40,442 nucleotides of DNA, taken from the NCBI GenBank assembly GCA_029007475.1, contig JAQXHW010000014.1, positions 1 through 40,442 on the forward strand, read 5' to 3'. The position numbers and the translations under genes are program-made. Source of the DNA: Oscillospiraceae bacterium. Its GTDB lineage: Bacteria; Bacillota; Clostridia; Oscillospirales; Acutalibacteraceae. Below the pieces are notes generated by a model that did not search any database, was not told the origin of the DNA, and worked only from the letters and a program-made list of their open reading frames with translations. Each line of letters begins with the position of its first letter. Positions within the stretch are counted from its first letter, which is position 1. Shown one piece after another: positions 40,433-40,442 of this stretch.

Positions 40433-40442
40433 AGTAAGCACC

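Overview
The window looks like chromosomal DNA of an anaerobic, low-to-mid GC Firmicute of the Ruminococcus type (Oscillospiraceae). This rests on gene content, not on a marker gene. It carries four secreted proteins with type I dockerins, Thr/Pro/Ala-rich linkers, starch-binding-like modules, two class B sortases, an orphan Na+-pumping decarboxylase beta subunit, and many TTG/GTG starts with good Shine-Dalgarno sites. No phage, plasmid or complete insertion sequence was seen. Two copies of a non-coding MITE-like element are present.

Layout. 1-3.4 kb (+): 3' end of thiI, a long class B sortase with an extra cytoplasmic part and an extra C-terminal domain, and a small CinA/MoaB-fold protein, closed by a terminator. 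3.4-7.8 kb: nucleobase salvage, with uraA-upp (-), an AzgA-type purine permease (+) and hpt (-). 8-12.5 kb (-): a 1508-residue secreted six-hairpin glycosidase with an internal dockerin and a CBM26-like end, likely an amylosome/cellulosome enzyme. 12.7-17.5 kb: a CarD-like regulator (-), then a PhoP/PhoR-type two-component pair and a Na+/phosphate cotransporter (+) preceded by three TTAACA repeats in 11-bp phase, a probable Pho operator. 17.6-19.4 kb (-): a second class B sortase followed 4 nt later by a divergent shikimate-kinase-like protein. 19.6-23.2 kb (-): pgk-tpiA-gpmI. 23.4-27.8 kb: trmL, an M23 peptidase, a GH25 muramidase with luxS, and two unknown small genes on the + strand. 27.9-30.3 kb (-): oadB, a 48-residue OadG-like subunit and an AI-2E-family membrane protein. 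30.4-40.4 kb: three more dockerin proteins (BspA-type LRR, CotH kinase family, C1A cysteine peptidase) around an EF-G paralogue with degenerate GTP-binding motifs.

How it fits together. The dockerin proteins would be exported and docked on cohesin scaffoldins encoded elsewhere. Class B sortases are the enzyme type that could anchor such scaffoldins. The glycosidase and the peptidase end in similar CBM26-like modules, which suggests attachment to starch. The other genes are housekeeping (glycolysis, tRNA modification, nucleobase and phosphate uptake, wall turnover).

Most unusual non-coding structures: an array of short hairpins at 31.75-31.92 kb with AGTGATAT linkers exactly 24 bp apart, inverted in the second half, inside an 11-bp inverted repeat; the MITE-like pair flanked by TTAG; overlapping back-to-back promoters at 30.4 kb; and a 21-codon ORF with a perfect AGGAGG site at 34.3 kb.
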